Shown one piece after another: positions 51,474-53,519 of a DNA stretch of 53,519 nt (within the stretch, counting starts at the first letter, position 1; each line of letters starts with the position of its first letter). The position numbers and the translations under genes were made by a program. This DNA is from Streptomyces sennicomposti. Lineage in GTDB: Bacteria > Actinomycetota > Actinomycetes > Streptomycetales > Streptomycetaceae. The stretch spans positions 1 to 53,519 of the forward strand of contig NZ_JAIOAB010000050.1 of the NCBI RefSeq assembly GCF_019890635.1, in the 5' to 3' direction. The notes beneath the pieces were generated by a model. It searched no databases and had not been told where the DNA came from. It saw only the letters and a list, made by a program, of their open reading frames with translations.

Positions 51474-52841
51474 TCACACGGTGGGCACGGCGACGTCGTC
51501 GGCCTCGGGGACGTCCCGGCCGGCGCGGTCCAGCAGCAGCGCGTCGCAGATCTCGCCGGCCCGGACCGCGAGCGTGGACAGCAGCGACGAGGTGATCCCG
51601 TGCGAGTGCTCGGTGACCGCGCCCTGGAGGTAGATCCCGGCGCGCACGCGCGGCGTGGTCTCCACCCGGTGGTCGCGCCCGATCCGCAGCCGGCCCCGAC
51701 CATCCGTCAGGCACTCGTCGGCCAGCGGGCCGAGCAGAGTGCGCGGGTCGGAGGGGCGGTAGCCGGTGGCGAGGACCACCGCGTCGCAGTCGAGCGCGTA
51801 CGGCTCGCCGCCGATCAGCGGGCGCAGCACGGCCCTCGCGCCGTCCGGGCGTTCCTCGACGGCCGTGAGGGCCGTCGTGTTGAGTATCCGCAGCCGTTCG
51901 GCTCCGGCCACCTTCTCCTGATACGCGGTCCGGTACAGCTGCTCGATCAACTCGCCGTCCACCACCGAGTAGTTGGTGTTGGCGTGGTAGGTCAGCAGGC
52001 GTTCCTTGACCTCGTCGGGGGCGGCGTAGAAGTCGTCCACCGCGTCGGGGTCGAAGATGCGGTTGGCGAACGGGCTGTCGTCGGCGGGGCTGTAGCCGTA
52101 CCGGCTGAACACCGCGCAGACCTCGGCGTCCGGGAACTCGCGGTGGAGGAACTCGGCGGTCTCGGCGCCGGACTGACCGGCGCCGACGACGACGAAGCGG
52201 CGGTGCGGGCGCTCCGTCAGGGCGTTCGCCCGCGGCAGCAGGTCGGAGCTGTGCCACACCCGCGGTCCCGGCGAGACGCCTTCCGGAAGCCTCGGCACGA
52301 GCCCGGTGCCGACGACGACGTTGCGGGTGCGCGTCGCCTCCTCGCCGGGAGCGCCGGCGACGGCCCGGGTGACGACCTCCAGGGTGTCGACGGTCTCCTC
52401 GCCCTCGACGGGCCGGATCGCGCCGACCTCCCGCCCGTAGCGCACCTGGCCGGCCACCATGGCGGCGCACCAGCGCAGATAGTCGTGGAACTCGAGGCGG
52501 GTGGGGAAGAACGACTTCTGGTTGATGAAGTCGGCGAGCCGGCCCCGTTCGTGCAGATAGCGCAGGAAGGTGAAGCGGCTGCCCGGGTCCCGCATGGTGG
52601 CCAGGTCCTTCAGGAACGACACCTGCATGGTGGCGCCGGGCAGCAGCATGCCCCGGTGCCAGCCGAACTCCGGCTGCCGCTCGACGAACACCGTGCGCAG
52701 CGCGCGGGTCGTGCCGCCCTGGGAGTTGTGCTCCGCGATCGCGACGGCCAGCGCGAGGTTGGCCGGGCCGAACCCGATGCCGACCGCGTCCTCGGCCGGC
52801 CCCTCGTGACGGTTCCCGGTGTCTGCGTGCCCTGCTGACAT
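51474..52841 (-). CDS. L-ornithine N5-monooxygenase
   Basis: A 455-aa flavin N-hydroxylase (SidA/PvdA/CchB family): FAD site GIGFGPANLALAVA, substrate region GATMQVSFLKDLATMRDPGS, NADPH site VVGAGQSGAETAEF and VVLATGYRPSDP. It turns L-ornithine into N5-hydroxyornithine, the hydroxamate precursor, which the formyltransferase then acylates. ATG 52841 was preferred over the upstream open frame for the GAAGG 6-7 nt before it and the usual N-terminus length. Iron box 50 nt upstream. Confidence 0.95.
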   Translation of the reverse strand: MSAGHADTGNRHEGPAEDAVGIGFGPANLALAVAIAEHNSQGGTTRALRTVFVERQPEFGWHRGMLLPGATMQVSFLKDLATMRDPGSRFTFLRYLHERGRLADFINQKSFFPTRLEFHDYLRWCAAMVAGQVRYGREVGAIRPVEGEETVDTLEVVTRAVAGAPGEEATRTRNVVVGTGLVPRLPEGVSPGPRVWHSSDLLPRANALTERPHRRFVVVGAGQSGAETAEFLHREFPDAEVCAVFSRYGYSPADDSPFANRIFDPDAVDDFYAAPDEVKERLLTYHANTNYSVVDGELIEQLYRTAYQEKVAGAERLRILNTTALTAVEERPDGARAVLRPLIGGEPYALDCDAVVLATGYRPSDPRTLLGPLADECLTDGRGRLRIGRDHRVETTPRVRAGIYLQGAVTEHSHGITSSLLSTLAVRAGEICDALLLDRAGRDVPEADDVAVPTV

Positions 52842-52890
52842 GTTCGCCCTTCGTTCGGGTCCCGCACGGACCACGGCGTGTGTCGCTTAC

Positions 52891-52909
52891 TCAGGTAAGG
52901 CTTACCTTA
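52891..52909. promoter_or_regulatory. Iron box (DmdR/IdeR type) before ornithine hydroxylase
   Basis: TCAGGTAAGGCTTACCTTA differs from the box at 50984 at only two of 19 positions. It lies about 50 nt upstream of the hydroxylase start, at promoter distance, and would place precursor synthesis under the same iron control as uptake. Confidence 0.88.
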
Positions 52910-53059
52910 TCCCATCAACTCCGGTGCGCGCGACGGCCCTTGACCTGGTGAGAGCACAGGCGAGGGCACCGCTCGGGCGGGGAACGGCTACCGGAACGGT
53001 CACGTGACCGCTGCCGTCCCCGCGGTCCGGCCGGGACCGGTCCCACTCCGCCGGGGCGG

Positions 53060-53497
53060 TCAGAGCGGCAGACTCAGCACACGTGAGCCGCGGCGGGGAT
53101 CGAGCCCGGCCGGCCAGTCGGCGGTGGCCGCGTCCAGCACGGTGAAGCCGTGCCGCAGGAAGAGGGCGGCGCTTCCGCTGGTCGCGGTGAAGACCGCGCC
53201 GACCGAGCGGTTCGCGGCCTCGGCGAGCAACGCCCGCAGCAGGGCCGTACCCACACCCCGGCCCTGACCGGCCTTCGCCACGCAGAAGTTGTACACCACC
53301 GCCGTACGGGGCGCGTCCGGCTCACACCTGAGCCCCCCACACCCCTCGACACCGCGCACGGCGGACTCGGCGATCAGGAAGTCGCCCGCGTCGCGTGCGT
53401 AGTCGGCGACGGATCGGGCGCGCAGTTCGCCCGTGCGGACGAAGGCGCGCGAGAGGCGGTACAGGGCGGACGCGTCGTCGGGCCCGGCCGGGCGCAC
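53060..53497 (-). CDS. GNAT-family N-acetyltransferase
   Basis: A 145-aa GCN5-related acetyltransferase: VYNFCVAKAGQGRGVGTALL (acetyl-CoA loop QGRGVGT), RALLAEAANRSVGAVF and ALFLRHGFTVLD. It starts at GTG 53497 with GAGGAGG a few bases upstream, close to the right edge. The pattern recalls N-acetylglutamate synthase-type GNATs of arginine/ornithine synthesis, which would suit a hydroxyornithine siderophore, but this is uncertain. It is on the same strand as the hydroxylase, separated by the iron box. Confidence 0.82.
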   Translation of the reverse strand: MRPAGPDDASALYRLSRAFVRTGELRARSVADYARDAGDFLIAESAVRGVEGCGGLRCEPDAPRTAVVYNFCVAKAGQGRGVGTALLRALLAEAANRSVGAVFTATSGSAALFLRHGFTVLDAATADWPAGLDPRRGSRVLSLPL

Positions 53498-53519
53498 CGC
53501 CCTCCTCTGCGGGGGGCGG

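Overview
The window is very GC-rich actinobacterial DNA, most likely from a Streptomyces chromosome. Supporting signs are the codon bias, frequent ATGA/GTGA gene overlaps, an LmbU-family regulator, COG0523 proteins next to cysteine-free ribosomal paralogues, a GerW/YtfJ-type protein and DmdR/IdeR-type iron boxes. I see no tRNA, rRNA, CRISPR array or insertion sequence.

Left edge (1-6877): the end of a nonribosomal peptide synthetase (NRPS) cluster. A condensation (C) domain gene runs off the left end on the minus strand. It diverges from an LmbU-type regulator, a type II thioesterase, a mycofactocin-type short-chain dehydrogenase and a protein built as degenerate C - adenylation (A) - carrier protein (PCP), whose A-domain code reads as threonine. 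A decayed MbtH-like remnant may lie between regulator and thioesterase.

Metal homeostasis (7054-16350): zinc uptake znuACB and zur, then a minus-strand zinc-starvation operon. The operon carries cysteine-free L33, L31, S18 and L32 with two COG0523 (CobW-like) proteins, one of which has lost its P-loop. A Zur-type box lies before znuA and another before rpmG. Then come a Met/His/Gly-rich membrane protein, an ECF sigma factor and a 71-aa Cys-rich protein, possibly a copper-related set.

Middle (16569-32207): an Rhs/YD-repeat polymorphic toxin with a WXG-like N-terminus and HNH-like tip plus its probable immunity protein; a secreted GH76 enzyme; a quinone-oxidoreductase/TetR divergent pair with clear operators; an SDR pseudogene; a YtfJ protein; a VOC/WYL-regulator divergent pair with a perfect palindrome; a Tat-exported cholesterol-oxidase-like flavoprotein; and a secreted alkaline phosphatase.

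Right part (32173-53497): a hydroxamate siderophore locus. A long minus-strand gene series reads siderophore-interacting flavoprotein, binding lipoprotein, two permeases, ATPase, a 3331-aa NRPS (C-A-PCP-E-C-A-PCP-E-C), an MFS exporter and a formyltransferase, followed by a second MFS gene broken at its 3' end. A separate minus-strand unit carries ornithine N5-monooxygenase and MbtH. Near-identical iron boxes precede both units. The hydroxylase and formyltransferase would make N5-formyl-N5-hydroxyornithine for the NRPS; the transport genes bring the ferric complex back and the flavoprotein releases iron. Two modules seem too few for a hexadentate chelator and there is no thioesterase, so the assembly logic is the main open question. 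A 20-nt poly-G tract at 32240-32259, exactly where the second MFS gene is cut off, looks like an assembly artefact or a rearrangement joint.
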